Part shown: positions 8,095 to 17,151 of the stretch, piece after piece
Layout of the letters: each line of letters starts with the position of its first letter
Numbering within the stretch: the stretch's first letter is position 1
Source of the DNA: Centipeda infelix ATCC 43532
Lineage (GTDB): Bacteria > Bacillota > Negativicutes > Selenomonadales > Selenomonadaceae
Reading direction: 5' to 3'
Assembly: GCF_000234095.1 (NCBI RefSeq)
Contig: NZ_JH376800.1
Location: forward strand, 139,502-203,501
DNA length: 64,000 nucleotides
Notes under the pieces: model-generated
What the model saw: the letters and a program-made list of their open reading frames with translations, nothing else
Databases searched by the model: none
Told to the model about the DNA's origin: nothing
Translations under genes and position numbers: made by a program

Positions 8095-9426
8095 ATGGAA
8101 CGAAATGACGACTCGATTGATCTCTCCCGTCTCTTTCAGATCATGGGGAATCATAAATCTGTCATCGTTGGCATCATCAGTATTTGCACTATTGTTGCTG
8201 TCGTGATCTCTTTTGCTTTGCCGAAACAGTATGCATCTACCACTTTGGTTCAGGTACGCAGCGATGGGAGTGTAGGAGCTACTACGGCACTTGCTGCTCT
8301 TGGAGCAGGACGGCTCAATGCTCCCACGATGAGTTATATCGAATTAATGAAAACGAGAACTGTTATTGAACCTGTTATTGATTTGCTCGAGTTCGAAGAA
8401 GATGAGAGACCAACTGCGGAAAAGTTTGCAAAGACATATCTTGAGATAACAAACCCAAAAGAATCCAATTTGATAGAAGTTAAGGCAATTTGGGAGAATC
8501 CGGAGACTGCACAGCAAATATCCAAAGCTGTTGTCGATAATTTTCTCCAGATGCAGACTGATATGAACCAGCAAACACAGTCCTTGCTCTTGAAGTTTCT
8601 TGAAAAGCGCATTGTTGAAAGCAAAGAAGCCTCAGAAGTTGCCGAGGAGAAACTTTTGATATTCAGCAAGGAGCACAAAATTTATAGTCCTGATGATCAA
8701 GTAAAAAATGTTGTAACTCAGATGGCTTCATATGATAAAGCTATGGCAGATTTTGAAGTGTCTATTCAATCAGAACAAGCTTCGTTGGATGCCGCTAATG
8801 CTGCTCTGGAAGATCAGAAGATGAATAGTCGTATTTATAATATTTCAGACAATGAGATCGTTCAAAGTCTTCGTTCTCAGATTGTTGCGAAACAGCTTGA
8901 ACTTGTGGGGCTTCGACAGAGTTATACAGAAAAACATCCGAGTCTGCAAAAAGCATTGGGGGAACTGCAACAACTTGAGAACAGCCTTCACTCGGAGGTT
9001 GTCGCTACTGTGGATTCTAACGTCGTAACGTTAAATCCTGCACAAGCGGAAATTCTAAAAAAACAAGTGCTTGCAGCGGTGGACCTTTCTGTTACAAAAG
9101 CCAGTAAGAAAGCCGTTGAAGCGGAGTGGAGCAAGAAAGAAAAAGAACTTGGAAAACTTCCTGATGAAGTCCTTGAATATGCCCGCCTACAGCGTAACGT
9201 GTCCATCCAAAACGAGGTTTACTTGAATCTTGTTAAGCAAAGTGAACAAAGCAAGATAAAAGCTGCGATGGAGAGCATGGATGTTCAAATCGTAGATCCT
9301 GCAAATCTTCCTCGTTATGATAAGCCCATAGCTCCTCATAAGAAACTGATTACACTGCTGGGTTTTCTAATTGGATGTGCGATTGCGCTTGGGTATGGTA
9401 CTGTTCTTTATAACAGAAGGAAGTAA
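8095..9426 (+). CDS. Chain-length determinant protein (Wzz/GumC family)
   Basis: Inner-membrane polysaccharide co-polymerase, 443 residues. There is one transmembrane segment near residues 24-45 (VIVGIISICTIVAVVISF) and one near the C-terminus (LITLLGFLIGCAIALGYG). Between them lie a Wzz domain and a long coiled-coil periplasmic region, followed by the GNVR-like stretch VYLNLVKQSEQSKI. No Walker A motif or tyrosine-rich tail is present, so it is not a fused BY-kinase, and no separate BY-kinase gene is seen in the window. ATG 8095 follows GGGAG; GTG 8086 is an alternative. It should set polymer length together with the exporter upstream and the polymerase at 17152. Confidence 0.88.
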   Translation: MERNDDSIDLSRLFQIMGNHKSVIVGIISICTIVAVVISFALPKQYASTTLVQVRSDGSVGATTALAALGAGRLNAPTMSYIELMKTRTVIEPVIDLLEFEEDERPTAEKFAKTYLEITNPKESNLIEVKAIWENPETAQQISKAVVDNFLQMQTDMNQQTQSLLLKFLEKRIVESKEASEVAEEKLLIFSKEHKIYSPDDQVKNVVTQMASYDKAMADFEVSIQSEQASLDAANAALEDQKMNSRIYNISDNEIVQSLRSQIVAKQLELVGLRQSYTEKHPSLQKALGELQQLENSLHSEVVATVDSNVVTLNPAQAEILKKQVLAAVDLSVTKASKKAVEAEWSKKEKELGKLPDEVLEYARLQRNVSIQNEVYLNLVKQSEQSKIKAAMESMDVQIVDPANLPRYDKPIAPHKKLITLLGFLIGCAIALGYGTVLYNRRK

Positions 9427-9442
9427 TAAAAGGAGGGGGAAT

Positions 9443-10831
9443 GTGCGCCTACAACAGTTCTCAAAATCACGCAAATTGATTATGCTCATTGGAGATATTC
9501 TGTTGGTGGGCATATCCTATCTTATCTCGGCTTCTATTATCCTAAACAGTGCAATGCTGCTTGCCAATCTTTATTCTTATGGGAGTCTATTCCCCATACT
9601 TATTGTCTTAACGGGATTGCTCCTAAATATCAACGGATTGTATTCCATTGCTACGAAAAGGTTTGCAGAGATTCTGCTTAGCATAGCAGTGACGAACCTT
9701 TGCACACTGATTCTTATTTTTGCACTTAGCTTCTTCATCCAAGATCTATCGTATTCTCGTTCGGTGCTATTCCTGACGATTCTTTTGCAGTGTTCTCTTC
9801 TGTCGATTTGGCGCTATCTTGCATGGCGGGTTGAGCGGCATATCTATGCCGTAAGAGATGTGCTCTTGATTGGTCCTGAGGAAGAATGTACCCATGTTTA
9901 TCAACGGCTCTCTCGACAGTGTCATCTTATGAAGCTGAAGTACGTTTGTACTGATATGCAAAACTCTCTATGGAAAGAGTCTGCTGCATCAGTGGATGTC
10001 ATCATCATGTGTCCCAGCATGCGGCACCGCCATAAGGTTCAGGTGATTAACTTTTGTTATCAGCACGGAAAGCGCCCCATGCTGATACCGAATGCATTTG
10101 AGATTTTTTGTAGTGGTGCAGAGCTTGACAAAATTGATGATATTCCCGTATTTCGACCACCTAGATTGCACCCGACACTTGAAGTGCGTACACTTAAGCG
10201 TGCGCTGGATCTTAGTGTTGCAGCGATAGGCTTGGTCTGTATCTTTCCGTTTATGCTGGTTACGGCTCTTGCGATTAAGATTGGCGATCACGGTCCAATT
10301 CTCTACAGCCAAGTGCGAACAGGAAGAGATGGAAAAGAATTCCACGTCTATAAATTCCGTACTATGCACGTGGACGCAGAGAAGTATAGCGGACCGATAC
10401 TTGCACAGAAAAATGACCCACGCATTACAGCATTGGGGCGTTTCTTGCGTGCCGTTCGTTTAGATGAACTTCCACAGATTTGGAATGTCCTTGTCGGAGA
10501 TATGAGTATCGTTGGTCCACGACCAGAACGTCCCTTCTTTGTCGAACAGTACGTTGAGGAAATGCCAGAATATGCCTATCGCCATAATGTCAAGCCCGGC
10601 ATTACGGGGCTTGCGCAGGTCTATGGAAAATATAATACAACACCGTTTGACAAACTCGTTTATGACCTTATGTATATCCAACGTTGTAATATCTTAACGG
10701 ATCTAACAATCATCATACAAACGGTCAGGGTCCTCTTTACGAAAAGCGCTACCGATGGGGTAGCTCAATTTCAAGAGGAGATTGATTTGACCAAATATGA
10801 TATTCGGAAAGGTATATATGGTGACTTTTAG
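9443..10831 (+). CDS. Initiating polyprenyl-phosphate sugar-1-phosphate transferase (WbaP/WcaJ type), part A
   Basis: Transfers the first sugar phosphate onto undecaprenyl phosphate at the inner membrane. The protein has 462 residues, with four N-terminal membrane helices, a degenerate CoA-binding-like middle domain and a bacterial sugar transferase domain from about residue 265. Family motifs are KRALDLSVAAIGL, the conserved KFRTM, LRAVRLDELPQIWNVL, DMSIVGPRPERP and PGITGLAQV. GTG 9443 is chosen because AGGAGGGGG (9431-9439) precedes it and an in-frame start further up would overlap the Wzz gene. An ATG two bases earlier is out of frame. A second enzyme of this class is encoded at 34847. The sugar (Glc, Gal or other) cannot be told. 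Confidence 0.88.
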   Translation: MRLQQFSKSRKLIMLIGDILLVGISYLISASIILNSAMLLANLYSYGSLFPILIVLTGLLLNINGLYSIATKRFAEILLSIAVTNLCTLILIFALSFFIQDLSYSRSVLFLTILLQCSLLSIWRYLAWRVERHIYAVRDVLLIGPEEECTHVYQRLSRQCHLMKLKYVCTDMQNSLWKESAASVDVIIMCPSMRHRHKVQVINFCYQHGKRPMLIPNAFEIFCSGAELDKIDDIPVFRPPRLHPTLEVRTLKRALDLSVAAIGLVCIFPFMLVTALAIKIGDHGPILYSQVRTGRDGKEFHVYKFRTMHVDAEKYSGPILAQKNDPRITALGRFLRAVRLDELPQIWNVLVGDMSIVGPRPERPFFVEQYVEEMPEYAYRHNVKPGITGLAQVYGKYNTTPFDKLVYDLMYIQRCNILTDLTIIIQTVRVLFTKSATDGVAQFQEEIDLTKYDIRKGIYGDF

Positions 10832-11592
10832 TGCAGGATAAACTTATCTCTGTAGTTATGCCTGCATACAATAGTGCTGAGTTCATTGATGCCTCTATCG
10901 CTTCTGTTCGAGATCAAACATACGAGCAATGGGAACTTATAGTTGTGGATGATGCGTCAACGGATATGACTGCCGATGCTGTTCAGGTGCATATGAGCAT
11001 GGATCCACGCATACGGTATTTTCGTCAAGAGCATAACATGGGGGTTGCAGAAGCGCGTAACAGAGCCATTGGAGTTGCAGAAGGTCGTTATCTGGCTTTT
11101 CTCGACAGTGATGATCTCTGGTTGCCCCATAAACTTGAACGACAACTTCTTTTCATGCAATCCAATGGAAGTGCATTTACGTACACGGAATATCGTCAGT
11201 TTTATGAAGATCCTGCAATGCCGGGAGAGCTAATTCGCACATGTAATAGTGTCGATTATCACGAACTCCTAAAAGGAAATGATATTGGCTGTTTGACAGT
11301 CATGATTGATCGCAAGAAGTTTCCGCATATTGAAATGCCTCGCGTTCGTCATGAAGATTATGTAACATGGCTGAATCTCTTGCATCAAGGGGCAGGCCGC
11401 GCCTATGCTCTGCATGAGGATCTTGCACGTTATCGTAAGACTATAGATTCGCTCACTGCGAGTAAACGACGAAGTCTTATATGGACATGGCGGGTGTATC
11501 GCGAGACTCAGGGACTCTCGTGGATGAAGTCCCTTTATTATTTCCTGCATTATGCTGTACGGGGTATATGTAAACATTATGGGAGGAGGTAA
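10831..11592 (+). CDS. Glycosyltransferase family 2
   Basis: GT-A fold inverting glycosyltransferase of 253 residues. It opens with ISVVMPAYNSAEFI; the nucleotide-sugar binding Asp lies in VVDDASTD (about 35-42) and the metal-binding DxD-like motif in FLDSDDLW (about 91-98). The downstream RHEDYVTW gives the conserved ED. GTG 10831 overlaps the TAG of the initiating transferase by one base, so the two are coupled. The enzyme probably adds the second sugar, but donor and acceptor are unknown. Confidence 0.85.
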   Translation: MQDKLISVVMPAYNSAEFIDASIASVRDQTYEQWELIVVDDASTDMTADAVQVHMSMDPRIRYFRQEHNMGVAEARNRAIGVAEGRYLAFLDSDDLWLPHKLERQLLFMQSNGSAFTYTEYRQFYEDPAMPGELIRTCNSVDYHELLKGNDIGCLTVMIDRKKFPHIEMPRVRHEDYVTWLNLLHQGAGRAYALHEDLARYRKTIDSLTASKRRSLIWTWRVYRETQGLSWMKSLYYFLHYAVRGICKHYGRR

Positions 11593-11602
11593 GTCTGAGC
11601 CC

Positions 11603-13084
11603 ATGAAAATTTGTTTTATAAACCCGCCATTCAAAGCGGAATATGGAAAGTTTTCCCGCGAATCCCGCAGTCCTGCCATCGGCCACAGCGGGGTTCTCTA
11701 CTATCCGCTATGGTTGATTTATGCAGCTGCTTTGTCTGAAAAAGAAGGTTTTCAAATTTCTTTCATTGATGCTCCTGCGCATCCTTTGACGGAGCAGGAA
11801 ACACTTGATATCGTTGCGGATAATGCCGCAGACGCTCACCTATTTGTTTTAGACACAAGCACACCATCCATTTATAGTGATGTGAAATTTGCGTCTGCTC
11901 TGCGTGAGCGATATTCAGACGCTTTCATTGTGCTCGTTGGCACACATCCTACGGCAACTGTTACTGAGACGTTAGAGATAGGGCATGAGGTCAATGCCAT
12001 TGCGAGACGTGAATACGATGTGACGATATTAGAGTTGGCTCGTCTGATCGATGCTGCAGATGGCATACCGTCTGATGAGCGTCTTTCAACCGTGGAGGGG
12101 CTTTCGTTTCGTGCGGCGAATGGTACTGTTGTCGATAACAAGGATCGTGCTCCACTAGAGGATCTTGATGAGATCCCTATGGCGGCGGCGTTCATAAAAA
12201 AACACCTTGATGTTTTTGATTATGTCTTTCCTGCTGCGACATATCCGGCGATACAGATTTTTACCGGTCGTGGCTGTCCTGCACAGTGTAATTATTGTGT
12301 TTATCCTCAGGTAATGCATGGACATAAATATCGAAGACGCAGCGCAGAAAACGTTGTAGGAGAGTTTCAGTACATTGCGGATAACTTTCCGGACGTGAAG
12401 GAAATTGTTATAGAGGATGACACGTTTACGATCGATCGCAAGCGTGTTGTCCAAATCTGTGAAATGCTCATTGAACGTGGTCTTCATAAGCGGTTTCGTT
12501 GGCTGTGTAATGCTCGTGTGGATCTTGACTATGAAACCATGAAAAAAATGAAGCAGGCGGGTTGCCGTCTGCTCATACCGGGAGTAGAAAGTTTCAATCA
12601 GGAGATCTTGCGAAACGTCAAAAAGGGAACGACATTGCAGCAGATCGAAAACTATATGCAGAGTGCAAAGCATGCTGGATTATTGGTGCACGCCTGTTAT
12701 ATGGTTGGGAATCCTGGAGAAACGCGTGCGACTATGCAGGAAACACTGAACGCTGCATTGCGATTTAATACCGATACAGCACAGTTTTTCCCGCTCATTC
12801 CATATCCTGGAACTGAAGCTTACGTGTGGGCGAAGGAGAATGGATACATCAACGGTAGCTATGAGGATTATGTACATGAAGATGGTACTGTGAGCTGTGT
12901 TTTGGATCAACCGGAGCTATCTGCGAACGAGCTCGTTGAGTTTTGTCAAATGGCACGTAAGAAATACTATTTGCGTCCGCGCTACATTGCTCATCGTATT
13001 CGTATGGGGCTTACGGACAAAGAAGATTTCAAGCGTTCGTGGAAAGCGTTCAAGAAACTTCGACAGACAATCTTTAAGAAATAG
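11603..13084 (+). CDS. B12-binding-domain radical SAM protein
   Basis: A 493-residue protein with an N-terminal Rossmann-like B12-binding domain (about 1-150, starting ICFINPPF, with VLVGTHPTATV) and a radical SAM domain. The [4Fe-4S] motif is GRGCPAQCNYC with Cys225, Cys229 and Cys232. GNPGETRATMQETL and FFPLIPYPGTEAY are typical of the BchE/P-methylase-like group. The B12 axial-ligand motif DxHxxG is not evident, so cobalamin may be bound base-off without His, or not at all. In a polysaccharide locus it could methylate or rearrange a sugar, lipid or polyol, but the reaction is unknown. ATG 11603 follows GGGAGGAGGT. Confidence 0.8.
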   Translation: MKICFINPPFKAEYGKFSRESRSPAIGHSGVLYYPLWLIYAAALSEKEGFQISFIDAPAHPLTEQETLDIVADNAADAHLFVLDTSTPSIYSDVKFASALRERYSDAFIVLVGTHPTATVTETLEIGHEVNAIARREYDVTILELARLIDAADGIPSDERLSTVEGLSFRAANGTVVDNKDRAPLEDLDEIPMAAAFIKKHLDVFDYVFPAATYPAIQIFTGRGCPAQCNYCVYPQVMHGHKYRRRSAENVVGEFQYIADNFPDVKEIVIEDDTFTIDRKRVVQICEMLIERGLHKRFRWLCNARVDLDYETMKKMKQAGCRLLIPGVESFNQEILRNVKKGTTLQQIENYMQSAKHAGLLVHACYMVGNPGETRATMQETLNAALRFNTDTAQFFPLIPYPGTEAYVWAKENGYINGSYEDYVHEDGTVSCVLDQPELSANELVEFCQMARKKYYLRPRYIAHRIRMGLTDKEDFKRSWKAFKKLRQTIFKK

Positions 13085-13107
13085 TGGATAGCAGAAGGAG
13101 GCTTAAA

Positions 13108-14265
13108 ATGGCATTGACGACACGGGGAAAAATTGTCATTGCCTCCTGTTTGCGTTACATGCTCTTTTGGACAAAAGCTGTATCGATACAGAAAAAGACA
13201 ATTCTCTTTTTTAGCTTTCAGGGAAAATCATACGCTTGTAATCCAAAGTATATTACAGAGTATATCATGGATGAAAAAAAGAGGCGGGATTCTCCTTTTC
13301 AAGATGTCCGGATCATCTGGGCATTTCATAATCCAGCCCCATATGCGTATTTAAAGGAACGTGGGATACAAGTTGTCGAATACGGTTCTATCGCCTTTTA
13401 TTTAGCCTTTTTTAAGGCACACGCAATTGTCACGAATGCCTCCAACCTTCCCTATCTTCCTGTTAAGCGAAAGCAAATGCTCATGAATACCTGGCATGGT
13501 GGGGGAGCCTATAAGTCGGAGTCATTTGACTCGTCTTTGACCAACTTTCGAAATCGAAACGTAAAGACTTTTTTATCGAGTTCGGAGGTCTTTCAAACGA
13601 TTATGGAAAAAAGCACAAAGCTTCCGAGTTCCTGTTTCCTACCTTGTGGTATGCCGCGCAACGATGTGTTTTTTCATCTGAGCAAAGAGGATATACAAAA
13701 GAAAAAAAGAATATTAGGACTTTCGCTGGATAAGTGTTATCTTCTCTATGCCCCGACCTACCGAGATGATGATGCAATCTATGAGCAACCTGACTTTACG
13801 CGCATTCTGTTAGCACTTGAGGAACGATTTGGGGGACAGTGGGAACTTCTTCTCCGAGGGCATTATAATGCGAAAGATCTTTTTGAAAATGCATCTGAAT
13901 CAAATGTGATTGACCTTTCCTCTTATGATGATATGCAGGATGTGCTTTGTGTTGCTGATGCTGTCATCACGGATTATTCGTCGCTTATTTGGGATTATTC
14001 GATTTTGCATCGCCCTTGCTTTCTTTTTGTTCCGGATGAGGAGCACTATCAGAAGATACGTGGTCTATATCAACCTGTTGAACGGTGGAACTTTCCGTTT
14101 GCTCGTACGAATGAAGAGCTTGTAGAGTGTATTTTGAAATTTGATGAACAAACGAACAGAGAGAATCTTAGGCAGCATCAGAAGGATTTGGGGACGTTTG
14201 AGACAGGGGGGGCATCGGAGACTGCCGCACATCATATTCTGCATTGGCTGAGGAACGAGGTATAG
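13108..14265 (+). CDS. CDP-glycerol/ribitol phosphotransferase (TagB/TagF family), first copy
   Basis: A 385-residue member of the CDP-glycerol glycerophosphotransferase family (GT-B fold, membrane-associated), which moves polyol phosphate from a CDP-polyol onto a growing glycan or teichoic acid. Motifs: NTWHGGGAYK (catalytic-region His), LPCGMPRNDVFF, LLYAPTYRDD and ADAVITDYSSLIWDYSILHRP. ATG 13108 follows AGAAGGAGG and is preferred over GTG 13084. It is immediately followed by a TarI-like cytidylyltransferase, so ribitol or glycerol phosphate is the likely cargo. A run of seven G lies at 14206-14212 near the 3' end. Confidence 0.85.
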   Translation: MALTTRGKIVIASCLRYMLFWTKAVSIQKKTILFFSFQGKSYACNPKYITEYIMDEKKRRDSPFQDVRIIWAFHNPAPYAYLKERGIQVVEYGSIAFYLAFFKAHAIVTNASNLPYLPVKRKQMLMNTWHGGGAYKSESFDSSLTNFRNRNVKTFLSSSEVFQTIMEKSTKLPSSCFLPCGMPRNDVFFHLSKEDIQKKKRILGLSLDKCYLLYAPTYRDDDAIYEQPDFTRILLALEERFGGQWELLLRGHYNAKDLFENASESNVIDLSSYDDMQDVLCVADAVITDYSSLIWDYSILHRPCFLFVPDEEHYQKIRGLYQPVERWNFPFARTNEELVECILKFDEQTNRENLRQHQKDLGTFETGGASETAAHHILHWLRNEV

Positions 14266-14268
14266 TGT

Positions 14269-14991
14269 ATGAATATTGCAGTCATATTTGCCGGTGGCGC
14301 GGGCAAACGCATGAACACGAGGGCAATGCCCAAGCAATTCTTGGAAATGCACGGGAAGCCTGTCCTCATCTATACGTTGGAACAATTTGAAAACCATCCA
14401 CAGATTCATGAGATTGTACTCGTATGTATTGCGTCGTGGATTGATCATGCGAGAAAGCTGCTTCGTGACTATCGTATCCAAAAAGTAATTGATATAGTTC
14501 CCGGTGGGGAGACAGGTCAGGCATCGATATTCGCGGGTCTTTCAAGTGCACGTCGGCGTTCTAAAAGCGATAAAGATGTTGTCTTGGTACATGATGGTGT
14601 ACGACCTCTGATTGATGCGGAGACCCTTACAGCGTGTTTGGATTCCGTCAAGATTCATGGAAACGCAGTGACAACAACGCCTGCCATTGAGACGATCTTT
14701 GTTCAAGCAGAAACAGGTGAGGTTGGTCAGATTTTCAACCGCTCCTGCTGTGCTATGGCACGTGCGCCGCAGTGTTTTTATCTCATGGATCTCTATGAGA
14801 CGCATTTGCGTGCGCAGGCGGAGGGGCGGGATGACTTCATTGACTCGGCGATGATGATGCAGCACTATGGCGTAGAGCTGCATACTGTTACAGGACCAGT
14901 CGAGAATATTAAGATTACAACGCCGACGGATTTTTACCTCTTTCGTGCCTTGTTGGATGCGAAAGAAAATATGCAGATTGTCGGACTTTGA
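14269..14991 (+). CDS. IspD/TarI family cytidylyltransferase, probably CDP-ribitol synthesis
   Basis: A 240-residue CTP-dependent cytidylyltransferase. The N-terminal FAGGAGKRM and MPKQFLEMHGKPVL, then VLVHDGVRPLID, are the IspD/TarI signature; the C-terminal part (VENIKITTPTDFYLFRALL) is shared by TarI. TarI makes CDP-ribitol from D-ribitol 5-phosphate; IspD acts in isoprenoid synthesis. Its position three bases after a CDP-polyol phosphotransferase gene argues for the TarI role. A TarJ-type ribulose 5-phosphate reductase is not adjacent; the following gene is an extended SDR instead. Confidence 0.78.
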   Translation: MNIAVIFAGGAGKRMNTRAMPKQFLEMHGKPVLIYTLEQFENHPQIHEIVLVCIASWIDHARKLLRDYRIQKVIDIVPGGETGQASIFAGLSSARRRSKSDKDVVLVHDGVRPLIDAETLTACLDSVKIHGNAVTTTPAIETIFVQAETGEVGQIFNRSCCAMARAPQCFYLMDLYETHLRAQAEGRDDFIDSAMMMQHYGVELHTVTGPVENIKITTPTDFYLFRALLDAKENMQIVGL

Positions 14992-15037
14992 GGCATTGCC
15001 GTTATAGTCGAAACGATTACTTAGAGGAGAGTTCCTA

Positions 15038-16105
15038 ATGTGGATTGAAAATGCTGTGTTTCATGAGGATATGGAGCATATTGCGAATGCTTCTTTTCTC
15101 CCATGGGAGGAGCTTCAAGGAAAGACGATTCTTATTACAGGCGGAACAGGATTGCTCGGGTTTAACCTGATCTCTGCGCTCTCCTATGTGGCTCTGAAGC
15201 GTGGTATATCCATGCGGATTCTTGCCCTCGTGCGTGATGAAGAAAAGGCAACGGCACGCTTTCAAGAACTCTGGAAGGTGGGAGCTCCGCTTTCTTTTCT
15301 TCTCGGCGATCTTATGAACATCCCTCCGATTGGAGAACCTGTTGACTACATCGTTCATGGTGCAAGTCCGACGGCAAGCCGCTATTTTGCCGAGTGTCCC
15401 GTGGAGACCATACGTGAGAACTTGACGGGAGCTATGACCCTTCTGGAGCTTGCGTGTGAGAAGAAATGCCAATCCTTTCTTTTCCTCTCTAGTATGGAGG
15501 TCTATGGTGCACTTCATCGGAGAGAAAAAGTGGACGAAGGGCATGAGAGCTTTGTCAATACCATGAGTCCTCGTAATTCCTACCCCGAGGCAAAACGCAT
15601 GATCGAGGCACTTTGCTGTGCTTATGCTTCAGAATATGCTGTCCCAGCTAAGGTCATTCGTCTGACGCAGACGTTTGGTGCAGGAGTGTATCGTGATGAT
15701 AATCGCGTATTTGCACAGTTCATGCGAGCGGCACTCCGGGGCGAAAATATTGTTCTAAAAACACTAGGGGGGACAGAACGCTCGTATCTTTATACGGCGG
15801 ATGCAGTCACTGCAATACTCTCTGTTCTCTTTTGTGGCAGTAATGGTGAAGCATACAATGCTGCAAATGAGGAGGCCTATTGCTCAATTCGTGAATTGGC
15901 AGAGTGTGTCGCAAATCTTCCTTGTATTCGAGAGAAGTATGGAGATGCGGTTCGTGTTGTCGTTCGCGAAGATACGTCCGATGCATCTGTCTATCCGCCA
16001 GAACTTTATATGAACCTTGATACAAAAAAGATTCAAACGCTTGGCTGGCAGCCTCATTGGGGGGTGAGGGAGATGTTTGAGAGAATGATAGCGACACAGG
16101 AGTGA
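15038..16105 (+). CDS. NAD-dependent epimerase/dehydratase (extended SDR)
   Basis: A 355-residue extended short-chain dehydrogenase. The nucleotide-binding motif is ITGGTGLLGFN near residue 33; the catalytic serine is in LSSMEVYG and the Tyr-x3-Lys pair in SYPEAKRM. It belongs to the sugar nucleotide epimerase/dehydratase superfamily, but the substrate is not evident. Placement directly after the TarI-like gene raises the possibility that it supplies or modifies the polyol or its nucleotide form (inference only). ATG 15038 follows GAGGAG. Confidence 0.75.
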   Translation: MWIENAVFHEDMEHIANASFLPWEELQGKTILITGGTGLLGFNLISALSYVALKRGISMRILALVRDEEKATARFQELWKVGAPLSFLLGDLMNIPPIGEPVDYIVHGASPTASRYFAECPVETIRENLTGAMTLLELACEKKCQSFLFLSSMEVYGALHRREKVDEGHESFVNTMSPRNSYPEAKRMIEALCCAYASEYAVPAKVIRLTQTFGAGVYRDDNRVFAQFMRAALRGENIVLKTLGGTERSYLYTADAVTAILSVLFCGSNGEAYNAANEEAYCSIRELAECVANLPCIREKYGDAVRVVVREDTSDASVYPPELYMNLDTKKIQTLGWQPHWGVREMFERMIATQE

Positions 16106-16111
16106 AAAGCG

Positions 16112-17140
16112 ATGCTTTCGAGAAACGATGCCTTCGAGCAACGGGGAGAGTTCCCTTTAATTAGTATTATTGTCGCAGTCTATAATACGGCAGAATATCT
16201 TCCACAGTGTGTGGATTCCATCTGTGAACAGACCTATCGAAATATCGAGATTATCCTTGTTGATGATGGTTCTACGGACAAATCCGGGGATATCTGTGAC
16301 AGCTATGCGGAAAAGGATGAGCGTATATGCGTTATCCATAAGCCGAACGGCGGTCAGGGGGAGGCGCGCAATCTCGGACTTGACGTGTGTCGCGGAGAAT
16401 ATATCGGATTCGTAGACAGTGACGACTACATCGTCCCGCATATGATGGAACGACTCTATCGTGCATCCGTGGAGTATGATGCAACTGTTGTCTGTTGCCA
16501 GAGCATACGGCTTGTTGATGATGTCACCCATCGAGATTCAATGACTGAGACGCATGTTTATCATACGAAGGAAGACATGATTCGCGCTCTCCTTGGACGA
16601 AGTAAACGGGTCTCGCCAACAACAGCGCCGTGGAATAAGATCTATAAAAAGGAAATCTTTGCACATCTCCGCTTTCCGGTGGGGATGATGATGGAGGATA
16701 CCTATATCATCCCTGACATCATAGACGGGGCACAACGTATGGTAGAACTGCCCGATGCATTGTATTATTATCGTGCGCGTGCAGGGAGCACAACCCTGCC
16801 CAAGCACTGGGACTCCCACATGGGAGATCTCCTTACATCCTATATACGCGTTCATGCTGTTATTGCACAGAAGTATCCTGCAACGTTGGATGTTGCCGAA
16901 AAGCGATTGATCTGGGCATATTGTGGATCGATTTTTCGTGGAGCAGGAACTGCGGAATATCGTGCTCACATGCATGAACTGCGTGCGTGGCAAAAGGATT
17001 TACGCGCACAGATTTTTTCGAGTTTCCGCAATCCGTACAATGGTCTGCGTCAGATGATCAATATTCTGATGGCGGCATATCTGCCGCCACGACTCTACAG
17101 CCGAATTCGATCACAGTTGGTTGACAAGCACTGCCTATGA
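16112..17140 (+). CDS. Glycosyltransferase family 2
   Basis: A 342-residue GT-A glycosyltransferase. The N-terminal catalytic domain contains ISIIVAVYNTAEYL, LVDDGSTDKSGDICD and the metal site FVDSDDYI; MMMEDTYIIPD provides the conserved ED. The ~100-residue C-terminal helical tail is typical of capsule GT2 enzymes of the CpsI/EpsJ kind. AGGAG lies about nine bases before ATG 16112. The donor sugar is unknown. Confidence 0.85.
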   Translation: MLSRNDAFEQRGEFPLISIIVAVYNTAEYLPQCVDSICEQTYRNIEIILVDDGSTDKSGDICDSYAEKDERICVIHKPNGGQGEARNLGLDVCRGEYIGFVDSDDYIVPHMMERLYRASVEYDATVVCCQSIRLVDDVTHRDSMTETHVYHTKEDMIRALLGRSKRVSPTTAPWNKIYKKEIFAHLRFPVGMMMEDTYIIPDIIDGAQRMVELPDALYYYRARAGSTTLPKHWDSHMGDLLTSYIRVHAVIAQKYPATLDVAEKRLIWAYCGSIFRGAGTAEYRAHMHELRAWQKDLRAQIFSSFRNPYNGLRQMINILMAAYLPPRLYSRIRSQLVDKHCL

Positions 17141-17151
17141 GAGTGATCTGC

